Below are positions 1 to 6,603 of a stretch of DNA of 7,604 nt, in pieces; the first letter of the stretch is position 1; every line of letters begins with the position of its first letter. The stretch lies in assembly GCA_041170785.1 (NCBI GenBank), contig JBEDND010000188.1:1-7604 (forward strand), given 5' to 3'. Both the position numbers and the translations under genes were made by a program. The notes beneath the pieces were generated by a model that was not told the DNA's origin, searched no databases, and saw only the letters and a program-made list of their open reading frames with translations. This DNA is from REEB481 sp041170785. Its GTDB lineage: Bacteria > Bacteroidota > Bacteroidia > NS11-12g > UBA955.

Positions 1-455
1 TTCCGTTTCTGCTCGCATTGTTATCCAGAATCACCCTGACCCGCCTGAAGGGCGAAACCTGGTACCGACATCACTTCCTTCCGAAAATCAGCCCCATCAC
101 CCTTATTGCTTTGCTGTTCACCATTGTGGTGATGTTCAGCCTAAAAGGAGCCATGATGTTCAGTTTGCCATTGACCGTGTTGCGTGTTGCTGCTCCGTTG
201 GCGCTGTATTTCGTGCTGATGTTTGGCATCACGTTCTTTGTGATGCAGCGCAGCGGCGCAGATTATGAAACAACTACCGCTTCTGCATTTACTGCGGCAG
301 GCAACAACTTTGAACTGGCCATTGCGGTGGCCATCGGCGTATTCGGACTGAACAGCAGCGAAGCCTTTGCCGCCGTGATAGGGCCGCTGATTGAAGTGCC
401 CGTATTGATCTTATTCGTGCGCTTTGCACTGGCACGTAAAAAAAGCTTTGCTTAA
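1..455 (+). CDS. acr3: ACR3-family arsenite efflux permease, C-terminal part (5' end outside window)
   Basis: The frame is open from base 3, so only about the last 150 residues are present; the full family is about 350-400 residues with ten membrane helices. The protein exports trivalent arsenite across the inner membrane, driven by the proton gradient. The visible part holds the family's typical motif FLPKISPITLIALLFTIV, followed by four hydrophobic helices that would be TM7-TM10. The highly conserved stretch TAAGNNFELAIAVAIGVFG spans about 291-347; its Glu (codon 312-314) is probably the conserved membrane glutamate of ACR3 proteins. The segment GPLIEVPVLILFV and a short basic tail end the protein, as is usual. 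The next gene starts 9 bases after the stop and carries an arsenate reductase domain, which confirms an ars operon. The TTG at base 18 is not a real start, because the frame continues to the left. Identification is firm; the subgroup cannot be decided without the N-terminus. Confidence 0.95.
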   Translation, partial: PFLLALLSRITLTRLKGETWYRHHFLPKISPITLIALLFTIVVMFSLKGAMMFSLPLTVLRVAAPLALYFVLMFGITFFVMQRSGADYETTTASAFTAAGNNFELAIAVAIGVFGLNSSEAFAAVIGPLIEVPVLILFVRFALARKKSFA

Positions 456-464
456 AAACACAAC

Positions 465-1325
465 ATGGAACTGCGTATTGTTTCACCCGCCGAACAACCT
501 GAGGCCCTGCACCGCCTGATTTCCCAAGCCGCACTTAAATTTCCCGAACAACATGCCGCATCCATGCAATGGACGGGTTTGGCCTTGGGCAATGAACTTA
601 TTGCCTGCGCCGGTATGGAGGTACACGGCTCAGACGGCTTATTGCGCTCTATGGCCGTGTCACCAGATGTTCAACGCAAAGGATATGGATCAGCGTTACT
701 CAAAGCAGTCATGCTGATGGCCCGGATGCAACAAATGAATGCCCTGTATTTATTCACCGAACAGGCTTCTGATTTTTTTCTAAGGCATGGATTTAGCAAT
801 GCCGACCGATTGACGCTGCCGCCGTCCATAGCTCAAAGCGAACAAGCTGTTGCGGATTGCGGTGGGCATGCAAACATCATGTTTTGTCCGGTACCGGCAA
901 CGCCACCAGTATTTCTGGTTTTATGTACCGGCAACAGTTGCCGCAGCCAGATGGCACACGCCTACCTGGAACATTTCCTTGCAGGGGCAGGTCAGGTTTA
1001 CAGCGCCGGCATAGAAACACACGGATTGAATCCTGGTGCGGTAAGCATTCTGCAGGAAGACGGCCTGGACATCACACACCATACAAGCAACCATGTGAAC
1101 GAATACCGAGATGTGCATTTTGACCTCATCCTTACGGTTTGCGACCATGCCAAAGAACATTGTCCGTGGATTCCCGGCAATGCATTGCGCATCCACCACA
1201 ACTTCAGCGACCCCTCAAAAGTGCAGGGCACTTCAGAGGAAATACACAGCGCCTTCCTCCAAACCCGGGAAGAGGTGAAATCATATTGCAGGAATCTGAT
1301 TTCGGCACTTGGAATTCGCAGATAA
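465..1325 (+). CDS. arsC: ArsN2-like GNAT acetyltransferase fused to thioredoxin-type arsenate reductase ArsC
   Basis: One uninterrupted 286-residue ORF with two domains. Residues 1-143 are a GNAT fold like the small ArsN2 proteins of ars operons: GLLRSMAVSP (58-67), the acetyl-CoA loop QRKGYGSALL (70-79), LYLFTEQASDFFLRHGF (94-110), and the tail LPPSIAQSEQAVADC ending in ANIM. A short Pro-rich linker (142-148, PVPATPP) leads into a full low-molecular-weight phosphatase-type ArsC. That half has the P-loop CTGNSCR (Cys154, Arg160), the redox pair Cys226/Cys233, and Asp249-Pro250. These sit at the same relative spacing as Cys10, Arg16, Cys82, Cys89 and Asp105 of Staphylococcus aureus ArsC, so the reductase half looks catalytically complete. 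It should reduce arsenate to arsenite in the cytoplasm using thioredoxin, feeding the ACR3 exporter encoded 9 bases upstream. The acetyltransferase substrate is not established; characterised ArsN1 acetylates the antibiotic arsinothricin, but this domain is closer to ArsN2. There is no Shine-Dalgarno; the leader is A-rich. Confidence 0.93.
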   Translation: MELRIVSPAEQPEALHRLISQAALKFPEQHAASMQWTGLALGNELIACAGMEVHGSDGLLRSMAVSPDVQRKGYGSALLKAVMLMARMQQMNALYLFTEQASDFFLRHGFSNADRLTLPPSIAQSEQAVADCGGHANIMFCPVPATPPVFLVLCTGNSCRSQMAHAYLEHFLAGAGQVYSAGIETHGLNPGAVSILQEDGLDITHHTSNHVNEYRDVHFDLILTVCDHAKEHCPWIPGNALRIHHNFSDPSKVQGTSEEIHSAFLQTREEVKSYCRNLISALGIRR

Positions 1326-1374
1326 AAGCACCTCTGGCCATATTGGGCTAACTTTCACGCATTAACTTCGCAAC

Positions 1375-2712
1375 ATGAAGAACATCGCGGTGTTTGGCGC
1401 AGGCCGAAGCACTTACTATTTATTTGAGTACCTCAACAAACTTGCCGCCGAAGATTCCTCATACACCATCCGGGTTTATGATGCGAATAAAGTGAATCTG
1501 GAAGCCCAGCTTGAAGGGCTGAACCACCTGCATGCGCATGTGATTGACGTTTCCAGCGCGCTGGCCGTGCAACATGCTGTGATGCAGTGCGACGTAGCCG
1601 TGAGCATGTTGCCGCCCGCCTTGCACATGAAAGTGGCCAGCTTTTGCATCGAACATGAAAAACATCTTGCTACCGCTTCCTATGTTTCACCAGAGATGCG
1701 TGCCCTGCACCACCAGGCTGTTGGCAAGGGTTTAATCTTCATCAATGAGCTGGGCCTCGATCCGGGCATTGACCACATGAGTGCCATGCAAATCATACGG
1801 AAGCTGAAAGATTCCGGAGCAGAACTGACCGGATTTGAAAGCCATTGTGGCGGATTGATTCGGGAAGAAGATGTACAAGGCAACCCCTGGAAATACAAAT
1901 TCACCTGGAATCCGATGAATGTGGTTCTTGCAGGAACATCGGGCATGGCCACGTACAGACATGATGGTGCGCTGAAGTGCATTCCCTACAACAGCTTATT
2001 CCGCCGCACGGACACATTCAGCATTCCCGGCCACGGCCGGTTTGAAGCATACGCCAACCGCGACAGCCTGAGTTACGAACAAGCCTATGGCATCAAAGAC
2101 ATTCCCACCTTGTACCGAGGAACCTTCCGCAGGCCCGGATACTGCAGCGCCTGGAGTGTGTTGGTGCAACTAGGCATGACCGATAGGGAAACACCGATAC
2201 GGCAAGCCGGTCTCAGCGGAAAACAATTCCTTTCCATATTCCTTCCGGATACATCCAAAAGCTTGCAGCTTTGCGTACAGGAACTCACCGGCGCTTCAGC
2301 TGCCGACATACACGCGCTGGAATGGCTGGGTTTGTTCGACGATACACCTTTACCGCTGCAGGAAGGCAGTCCTGCGGAAATTTTGCTTGAACTGCTGAAA
2401 AACAAATGGAGTCTGGCACCCAATGATCAAGATCAGGTGGTGATGCTGCACCGCTTTTCCTTCCGTAAAAACAACACCGAACACGAGTTGAACAGCTGGT
2501 TGGTGGTTAGCGGACAAGATCAGCGGAAAACAGCCATGGCGAAAACCGTAGGCCTACCGCTGGCCATGGGCGTGCGCTTGATTTGTGAAGGTAAAATCAC
2601 AGAAAAAGGCGTGCTCATTCCTGTAAGCCCGCAATGGTATGAGCCCATCCTACAGGAGCTGACCGCATGGGACATCCATTTCCACGAAACTGAAGAAGCA
2701 ATGCCGGTGTGA
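1375..2712 (+). CDS. Saccharopine dehydrogenase, Lys9 type (NADP-binding)
   Basis: 445 residues, almost the length of yeast Lys9 (about 446), and similar along the whole chain. An N-terminal Rossmann domain starts at residue 1 with the nucleotide loop IAVFGAGRST (4-13) and continues through DVAVSMLPPALHMKVASFC (73-91). Next come the family signature NELGLDPGIDHMSAM (124-138) and the substrate region SHCGGLIREED (156-166) to KYKFTWNP (173-180). YNSLFRR (205-211) and FRRPGYCSAW (251-260) lie in the catalytic domain, and AMAKTVGLPLAMGVRLICEG (387-406) ends the Lys9-like C-terminal part. The family interconverts saccharopine with glutamate and aminoadipate semialdehyde. In Bacteroidota this most plausibly serves lysine breakdown, which I infer from the lack of any biosynthetic neighbour. 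The start codon follows a 49-base gap after the ars genes; no strong promoter or Shine-Dalgarno is visible. Related oxidoreductases of polyamine synthesis are an unlikely alternative given the Lys9-like C-terminus. Confidence 0.88.
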   Translation: MKNIAVFGAGRSTYYLFEYLNKLAAEDSSYTIRVYDANKVNLEAQLEGLNHLHAHVIDVSSALAVQHAVMQCDVAVSMLPPALHMKVASFCIEHEKHLATASYVSPEMRALHHQAVGKGLIFINELGLDPGIDHMSAMQIIRKLKDSGAELTGFESHCGGLIREEDVQGNPWKYKFTWNPMNVVLAGTSGMATYRHDGALKCIPYNSLFRRTDTFSIPGHGRFEAYANRDSLSYEQAYGIKDIPTLYRGTFRRPGYCSAWSVLVQLGMTDRETPIRQAGLSGKQFLSIFLPDTSKSLQLCVQELTGASAADIHALEWLGLFDDTPLPLQEGSPAEILLELLKNKWSLAPNDQDQVVMLHRFSFRKNNTEHELNSWLVVSGQDQRKTAMAKTVGLPLAMGVRLICEGKITEKGVLIPVSPQWYEPILQELTAWDIHFHETEEAMPV

Positions 2713-2716
2713 GCGA

Positions 2717-3148
2717 TTAGTCGATGGTGGCGATGACCTTCAGCTCAATGGCGATAGGTGTAGGTAAGCAATTGATTTCTAAAGTGGTTCGGCACGGTGG
2801 ATGTTCGGCAAAGTACTCTGCCCACAGACGATTGTAGGTTGGGAAGTCGTCTTTCATGTTGGTAAGGAACACCGTTACATCCACAATATTTTTCCAGCTG
2901 CTGCCCGATTCTTCAAGGATGCTGCGCACATTGCGAAACACGCTGTGACACTGCGCTTCAATATCGTAGGAAGCGATGTTTCCCTGTGGGTCCAGTTCCA
3001 CTCCGGGTATTTTCTTGGTTCCGCGTTCACGGGGCCCAACGCCGGATAAGAATAACAACTGGCCTACGCGCCGCGCGTGCGGATATAAGCCAACAGGTTC
3101 CGGTGCACGCTGCGAGTACACTTCATTTGCTGCTTCTTCACTCATCAT
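2717..3148 (-). CDS. RidA/YjgF-family imine deaminase, 2-aminomuconate deaminase-like
   Basis: 143 residues, one complete RidA (YjgF/YER057c/UK114) domain, a family that forms trimers and hydrolyses enamines and imines. Landmarks are LYPHARRVGQLLFLSG (21-36), YDIEAQCHSVFRNVRSILEE (61-80), VDVTVFLTNMKDDFPTYN (89-106), the active-site region PCRTTLEINCLP with Arg120 (118-129), and IELKVIA with Glu135 near the end. The opening YPHARR, the YDIEAQ segment and the 143-residue length (classic RidA is about 128) are closer to 2-aminomuconate deaminases of the kynurenine/aminophenol route than to housekeeping RidA. That subgroup call is inference, as no other kynurenine gene is in the window. The start is one of two adjacent ATGs (3148 or 3145); neither has a Shine-Dalgarno. 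It lies 11 bases downstream of the WD40 gene and is probably cotranscribed with it. Its stop faces the saccharopine dehydrogenase stop across 4 bases. Confidence 0.87.
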   Translation of the reverse strand: MMSEEAANEVYSQRAPEPVGLYPHARRVGQLLFLSGVGPRERGTKKIPGVELDPQGNIASYDIEAQCHSVFRNVRSILEESGSSWKNIVDVTVFLTNMKDDFPTYNRLWAEYFAEHPPCRTTLEINCLPTPIAIELKVIATID

Positions 3149-3159
3149 TCAATTAATGC

Positions 3160-4212
3160 TTAAGGTCTTTTAGACGGAACTGCGGTGGTTTTGGGCTTGG
3201 AAGGAGTTCCGGGACGTGGCGCCGGAGTTGTCCTGATGAGCGGTGTGCTGTACATCAACACGCCATAATCATCAACCTGCATATAGGAAGCCAAGATCAG
3301 TCGGGTAAGGTTTGGCGCAAAGGCCACGCCACGCACATTGGTGGACATGCCTTTAATGGTTGTAAGTGCTTTAGCTGTGGCCAAATCCCAAACGATGGCT
3401 TCGCCGTCATTACAACCGGTAAGCAGGTAGCGACTATCGCTGCTGATCGAAAAACCGGTTACTTTCCAGTTATGCCCGGTGCATTTGCGCAGAGGCTTGG
3501 CATTTGTTATATCCCAGATAATGACCGTTTTATCGTTGCTGCAACTTACCAGAAACTTACGGTCTGGCGTAAGTTCGACATGGTTCACTGCATCGCTGTG
3601 GCCAATAAATTTCTGCAACACATTGCCCGTGAGATCTACTTGCAGAATCTCAGCACCATTTGTGGCTACAAAAAAGGACTTACGGTCTGGTGCTTGTACA
3701 AAGCTATTTACGGCAGTGCCAATTTTCAATACTTTGGGCTCGATGATGTTGGCAATATCGAGTATCTGAATCGTTCCATCATTGCTGCAGGAGTACACAT
3801 TCCAGCCCGACGGATCGAAAAATACGCGATTTACTGCATTATTGTGTTTTGATAAAGTATTAACCAACCGACCATTTTTCATATCCCAGATTTTAATACT
3901 GAAATCCTTGCTTGCCGATGCAAGCAGATTACCATCCAGACTGAAAGCTACGCACGTGATTGCGGCATGATGTCCTTCCAGCGTATAAAGCTTCTGACCG
4001 AAATCGGGGGTATCTGCCCGATACACATTGATGCGGTTATCCCAGCCACCGCTGGCAAACATCTTGCCGTCGAAGCTGTAAGCCACACATTCAAGGTCTG
4101 CTCCATGACCCGAGAATTTCATGTAGAAACGGTAAGATGAATCTTGTGCGTGCAGCGTGCCCAGGCAAAGGCAGAGAACGGTATAGATGAGGTTTAGACA
4201 GGATTTTCGCAT
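3160..4212 (-). CDS. Exported seven-bladed WD40-repeat protein with Pro-rich tail
   Basis: 350 residues from the ATG at 4212. This start is preferred over the longer reading frame because it begins directly with a signal peptide: MRKS, then a hydrophobic run LNLIYTVLCLCLGTL, with likely cleavage after Ala22 (LHA|QDSS). The cysteines there do not make a lipobox. Seven repeats of about 40 residues follow, at roughly 32-78, 79-120, 121-162, 163-202, 203-244, 245-286 and 287-325. Gly-His marks repeats 1, 2, 5 and 6 (KH in repeat 3), and Trp-Asp ends repeats 2, 5 and 6 (residues 109, 233, 275). Blades 4 and 7 are the most divergent. Seven blades close one complete propeller, typically a protein-binding platform. 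The tail (about 326-350) is rich in Pro, Thr, Lys and Arg and probably disordered. No enzymatic motif is visible and the partner is unknown. It probably acts in the periplasm or at the outer membrane, and is followed by the RidA-family gene. Confidence 0.85.
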   Translation of the reverse strand: MRKSCLNLIYTVLCLCLGTLHAQDSSYRFYMKFSGHGADLECVAYSFDGKMFASGGWDNRINVYRADTPDFGQKLYTLEGHHAAITCVAFSLDGNLLASASKDFSIKIWDMKNGRLVNTLSKHNNAVNRVFFDPSGWNVYSCSNDGTIQILDIANIIEPKVLKIGTAVNSFVQAPDRKSFFVATNGAEILQVDLTGNVLQKFIGHSDAVNHVELTPDRKFLVSCSNDKTVIIWDITNAKPLRKCTGHNWKVTGFSISSDSRYLLTGCNDGEAIVWDLATAKALTTIKGMSTNVRGVAFAPNLTRLILASYMQVDDYGVLMYSTPLIRTTPAPRPGTPSKPKTTAVPSKRP

Positions 4213-4223
4213 AGATTTACATA

Positions 4224-4240
4224 CCGTATTTTTAATACGG
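4224..4240. repeat. Perfect 7-bp inverted repeat in the WD40 gene leader
   Basis: CCGTATT (4224-4230) and AATACGG (4234-4240) are perfect reverse complements separated by TTT. The element lies between the candidate promoter and the WD40 start codon, 11 bases upstream of the ATG. It could be a small leader hairpin near the ribosome site or an operator for a dimeric regulator. No T-run follows on either strand, so it is not a typical intrinsic terminator, although it also lies about 77 bases past the stop of the upstream ABC permease gene. Confidence 0.5.
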
Positions 4241-4258
4241 AAATAGTTTTGATTAATG

Positions 4259-4291
4259 CAAAATTCGGCCAAGGAATCCGTTACACCAAAA
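4259..4291 (-). promoter_or_regulatory. Candidate Bacteroidota-type promoter for the WD40-RidA genes
   Basis: On the minus strand TTTTG (4291-4287) is followed after 20 bases by GAATTTTG (4266-4259). The known Bacteroidota sigma factor pattern is TTTG near -33 and TAnnTTTG near -7, separated by about 19-21 bases; the -7 box here matches 7 of 8 positions. Transcription would begin near 4252, leaving a leader of about 40 bases before the ATG at 4212 and excluding the longer reading frame that starts at 4272. This is a pattern match only. Confidence 0.45.
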
Positions 4292-4316
4292 TGTTTTTTA
4301 ACTTGATTTCGGTCTG

Positions 4317-5597
4317 TTAATCTTTATACCACAGCCATTTAAAGAGTTCCTTCCAGCCCACCTTTTTACCGTACATCAGGAGTCCGGTTCGGTAAATTTT
4401 ACCTGAAACCCAAACCATCAGTAAAAAAGTCAGCACGAGTGACCCCATGGAAAGCAGCATTTGCCACCAAGGCACATCAAAGGCAGAACGCACCACCATC
4501 ACTACTGGCGCTGTAAACGGAATAATGGAGGCCCAGACTGCCAAACCGCTGTTGGGATCTTGAAACGCAACTTTGCTGGCTATGACAAACGCAAATACCA
4601 AGGGGATGGTGATGGGGAACATGAACTGCTGGGTATCTGTTTCCTGATCTGCCGCTGCACCGATGGCTGCCAGAAAACTCGCATAAAGCAAATATCCTCC
4701 AAGGAAATAAAACAGAAACAAAGCACCCATTTTCAAAAAGGGCAATGCAAAAAATGCCTGCAACAGACCGGGCATACCGGCCGCCGGAGTTGTTGAAGAT
4801 GTATTCATGGAAATTCCCGAAAAACTGCTTAACAAGGCCATCAGGCTGACACTCAGCACCATCCAGATGATGAATTGGGTTAAGGCTACCAGCGCAATGC
4901 CGAAGATTTTACCCAACATCAAGTGGAACGGTTTTACCGAAGAAACCAGAATTTCCACAATGCGGTTTGATTTTTCTTCCTGAACCGAGCGCATCACCAT
5001 CACCCCGTACATAAAAATGAAGATGTAGATGATGGCGGCCATCAGGAAACCCATGGCGCCGCGCACTTCTGCCATGGAATTCACCATGGAACCGTCTTTG
5101 CCCAATTCCAGGGTTTGGATGCGGATGGGTGTTTTCATGCTGTCGAGAAAACCTTGCCGTATTCCGGAGGCGCTCAAACGATCGGCGAAGAGCATCGAAT
5201 CGAGGCTGCGTTCAAGCATGCGCTTCTGAGCCGGACCCGGCAACTCCATGGCCACAAATTCCACACTATCCAGATTAACCAGGTCCCAATCCTTAATGTT
5301 CAGGTATCCGGCATAGTGTTCGGCTAGTAGTTCTTTTTTGATGCTGTCGTCGGATGCCATGGTTGGGAAGAAGCGGAATCCTTCAACCTGCTTCAGACGA
5401 GCAGCAAATGCGCCGGAGGCGTCGCGCAGCAGCACATCATAAGCTGAATCTGAGGCTGCGTCACGCGAGGCCACGTAACCAATCATGCCATAAAACAGGG
5501 CCACCAGAATGGGACCAAGAATGGTCATGATGATGAAGCTTTTCTTCTTCACCCGCGACAAATATTCCCTGGAAAGGATGATCCAAACGGCGTTCAT
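4317..5597 (-). CDS. ABC-2 type exporter permease, NatB-like
   Basis: 426 residues from the ATG at 5597. The frame extends further upstream, but that extension lies inside the ATPase gene and has no family-like sequence, while MNAVWIILSREYLSRVKKKSF is a typical family start. One helix (about 21-43) is followed by a large soluble, presumably periplasmic, domain (about 45-180). Then come five or six hydrophobic segments at about 182-203, 229-259, 286-313, 326-341, 355-370 and 380-398. The loop after the second helix carries the hallmark QEEKSNRIVEILVSSVKP (206-223) of NatB/ABC-2 permeases. It pairs with the ATPase encoded immediately upstream to form an exporter; NatAB of Bacillus exports sodium, but relatives have other cargo, so the substrate is not assigned. 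The extracytoplasmic domain and C-terminal basic tail (KKVGWKELFKWLWYKD) look intact. Its start overlaps the ATPase stop (ATGA). Confidence 0.9.
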   Translation of the reverse strand: MNAVWIILSREYLSRVKKKSFIIMTILGPILVALFYGMIGYVASRDAASDSAYDVLLRDASGAFAARLKQVEGFRFFPTMASDDSIKKELLAEHYAGYLNIKDWDLVNLDSVEFVAMELPGPAQKRMLERSLDSMLFADRLSASGIRQGFLDSMKTPIRIQTLELGKDGSMVNSMAEVRGAMGFLMAAIIYIFIFMYGVMVMRSVQEEKSNRIVEILVSSVKPFHLMLGKIFGIALVALTQFIIWMVLSVSLMALLSSFSGISMNTSSTTPAAGMPGLLQAFFALPFLKMGALFLFYFLGGYLLYASFLAAIGAAADQETDTQQFMFPITIPLVFAFVIASKVAFQDPNSGLAVWASIIPFTAPVVMVVRSAFDVPWWQMLLSMGSLVLTFLLMVWVSGKIYRTGLLMYGKKVGWKELFKWLWYKD

Positions 5598-6508
5598 GCC
5601 ACACCTCCCTTCACATGCATGACAAAAATTTCGTGTACAGACGGAATCCACTCGCGGAACATCAGCAATTGATTGTGTTCCATAACATCCTGTATCAGCA
5701 TATTCGGTTCTGCACCCTCCTGAAGTTGAACCCTGCAATAAAACGACCCATGAACATCGACGCTTTGGCTGCTTACTGCGGCGTTTGACAATTGGCAGGA
5801 ATACGGTTGTGCGGTCAGTACTTCATATTCCCTGGTTCTAAAGGATTTACGGATGTCGCCGATGCTGCCGTTGAGCAATAATTTCGATTGATGAATGAGG
5901 CAAATATGGCTGCACATCTCCTCTACGCTTTCCATTCGGTGGGAAGAGAACAAAACGGTTACACCTTGTTTCTGTAGCTCCAGGATTTCCTGCTTGATCA
6001 GGTCGGCGTTCACAGGATCAAAACCACTGAATGGTTCGTCTAAAATCAACAGATCCGGCTGATGAATCACGGTGGTGATGAACTGTACCTTCTGGGCCAT
6101 ACCTTTACTCAACTCTTCCACCTTTTTCCCCGCCCAAGGCAGCAAATCCAGACGCTGCAGCCATGACTTGGCCCTTTGTTTAGCATCGGCAGAAGGAACT
6201 CCTTTGAGGCGCGCGAAGAACAGCAGCTGATCCCAAACCGTCATCTTTTTATACAGTCCGCGTTCTTCAGGCATGTATCCCATGCGATAGGCATCCTGAA
6301 CTGTGGAAATGCGGCCCGAAAAACGCAATTGTCCGGAATCAGGTGCGGTAATGTGGTTGATGATGCGCAACATGGTGGTTTTTCCGGCACCATTGGGCCC
6401 AAGCAGGCCATATACTGAACCTGGAGGAATGGCCAGGCTCACGTGGTCGAGTGCACGCTTAGACTGGTACTGTTTGGTAACACCATCCAGTTCAAGAATG
6501 TAATTCAT
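5594..6508 (-). CDS. ABC transporter ATP-binding protein, NatA/ABC-2 exporter type
   Basis: 304 residues from the ATG at 6508; the frame runs on upstream, but those residues precede the normal family start (MNYILELDGVTKQY). All ATPase motifs are present: Walker A GPNGAGKTT (37-45), the Q-loop area GYMPEERGLYKKMT (78-90), signature LSKGMAQ (133-139), Walker B LLILDEPFSGFDP (153-165), and the switch His190 in SSHRM. The Q-loop position reads Glu rather than Gln, as is common in the ERGLY group of NatA-like ATPases. The C-terminal part (about 225-304), ending VHEIFVMHVKGG, is the accessory domain typical of this subgroup (DUF4162-like). It powers the permease whose gene overlaps its stop codon. 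The gap to the upstream response regulator gene is 95 bases and holds only weak promoter-like sequence, so the two may be cotranscribed. The cargo cannot be deduced. Confidence 0.93.
   Translation of the reverse strand: MNYILELDGVTKQYQSKRALDHVSLAIPPGSVYGLLGPNGAGKTTMLRIINHITAPDSGQLRFSGRISTVQDAYRMGYMPEERGLYKKMTVWDQLLFFARLKGVPSADAKQRAKSWLQRLDLLPWAGKKVEELSKGMAQKVQFITTVIHQPDLLILDEPFSGFDPVNADLIKQEILELQKQGVTVLFSSHRMESVEEMCSHICLIHQSKLLLNGSIGDIRKSFRTREYEVLTAQPYSCQLSNAAVSSQSVDVHGSFYCRVQLQEGAEPNMLIQDVMEHNQLLMFREWIPSVHEIFVMHVKGGVA
5595..5609 (-). promoter_or_regulatory. Shine-Dalgarno site and ATGA overlap deciding the permease start
   Basis: On the minus strand GGGAGGTG (5609-5602) lies 6 bases (measured from GGAGG) before the ATG at 5597-5595. 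The ATPase stop TGA (5596-5594) overlaps that ATG. This arrangement supports the 426-residue permease start and suggests translational coupling. It is the only strong Shine-Dalgarno sequence before any gene in the window. A caution is that the same bases encode the Gly-Gly-Val end of the ATPase, so part of the match could be coincidental. Confidence 0.6.
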
Positions 6509-6603
6509 GGCACAAAAATGTTTGTTCGATTCGGTACTTAGGACAAATTTCGATGGAACATTCAGGATATCTGGCTTGCCGGATTCGGGATGCCAGCGCA
6601 CGA

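Noticed and set aside
921..1199. Antisense ORFs of 77-92 codons across the ArsC domain
   Set aside because: They overlap a strongly conserved catalytic domain on the other strand, have no recognisable motif, and are expected by chance at this base composition.
1349..1356. TAACTTTC as a -7 box for the saccharopine dehydrogenase gene
   Set aside because: The last consensus base is wrong and there is no TTTG about 20 bases upstream; the gene could equally be read from the ars transcript.
3472..3852. A 126-codon plus-strand ORF inside the WD40 gene
   Set aside because: It is a shadow of the repeat-containing frame, with no domain-like sequence and no promoter; the WD40 repeats on the minus strand explain the region.
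3160..4212. Internal DNA repeats from the WD40 blades
   Set aside because: The repetition is at protein level and strongly diverged; I see no near-identical DNA repeats that would suggest recent duplication or phase variation.
4224..4240. Reading the palindrome as an intrinsic terminator of the ABC operon
   Set aside because: The stem is only 7 bp with moderate GC and no T-run follows on the minus strand.
4213..4272. A 20-residue N-terminal extension of the WD40 gene
   Set aside because: It would bury the signal peptide, start upstream of the predicted transcript start, and cover the palindromic leader.
5598..5738. A 47-residue N-terminal extension of the ABC permease frame
   Set aside because: It lies entirely inside the ATPase coding sequence, is Cys/Gly rich without family similarity, and the ATG at 5597 has a Shine-Dalgarno and a typical permease N-terminus.
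6544..6551. GAAATTTG on the minus strand as a -7 box for the ABC ATPase gene
   Set aside because: It matches 7 of 8 consensus positions, but no TTG or TTTG stands at the expected distance upstream.
6509..6601. A 31-residue N-terminal extension of the ABC ATPase frame
   Set aside because: The family normally begins at the MNYILELDGV segment; the upstream residues look like translated intergenic DNA.
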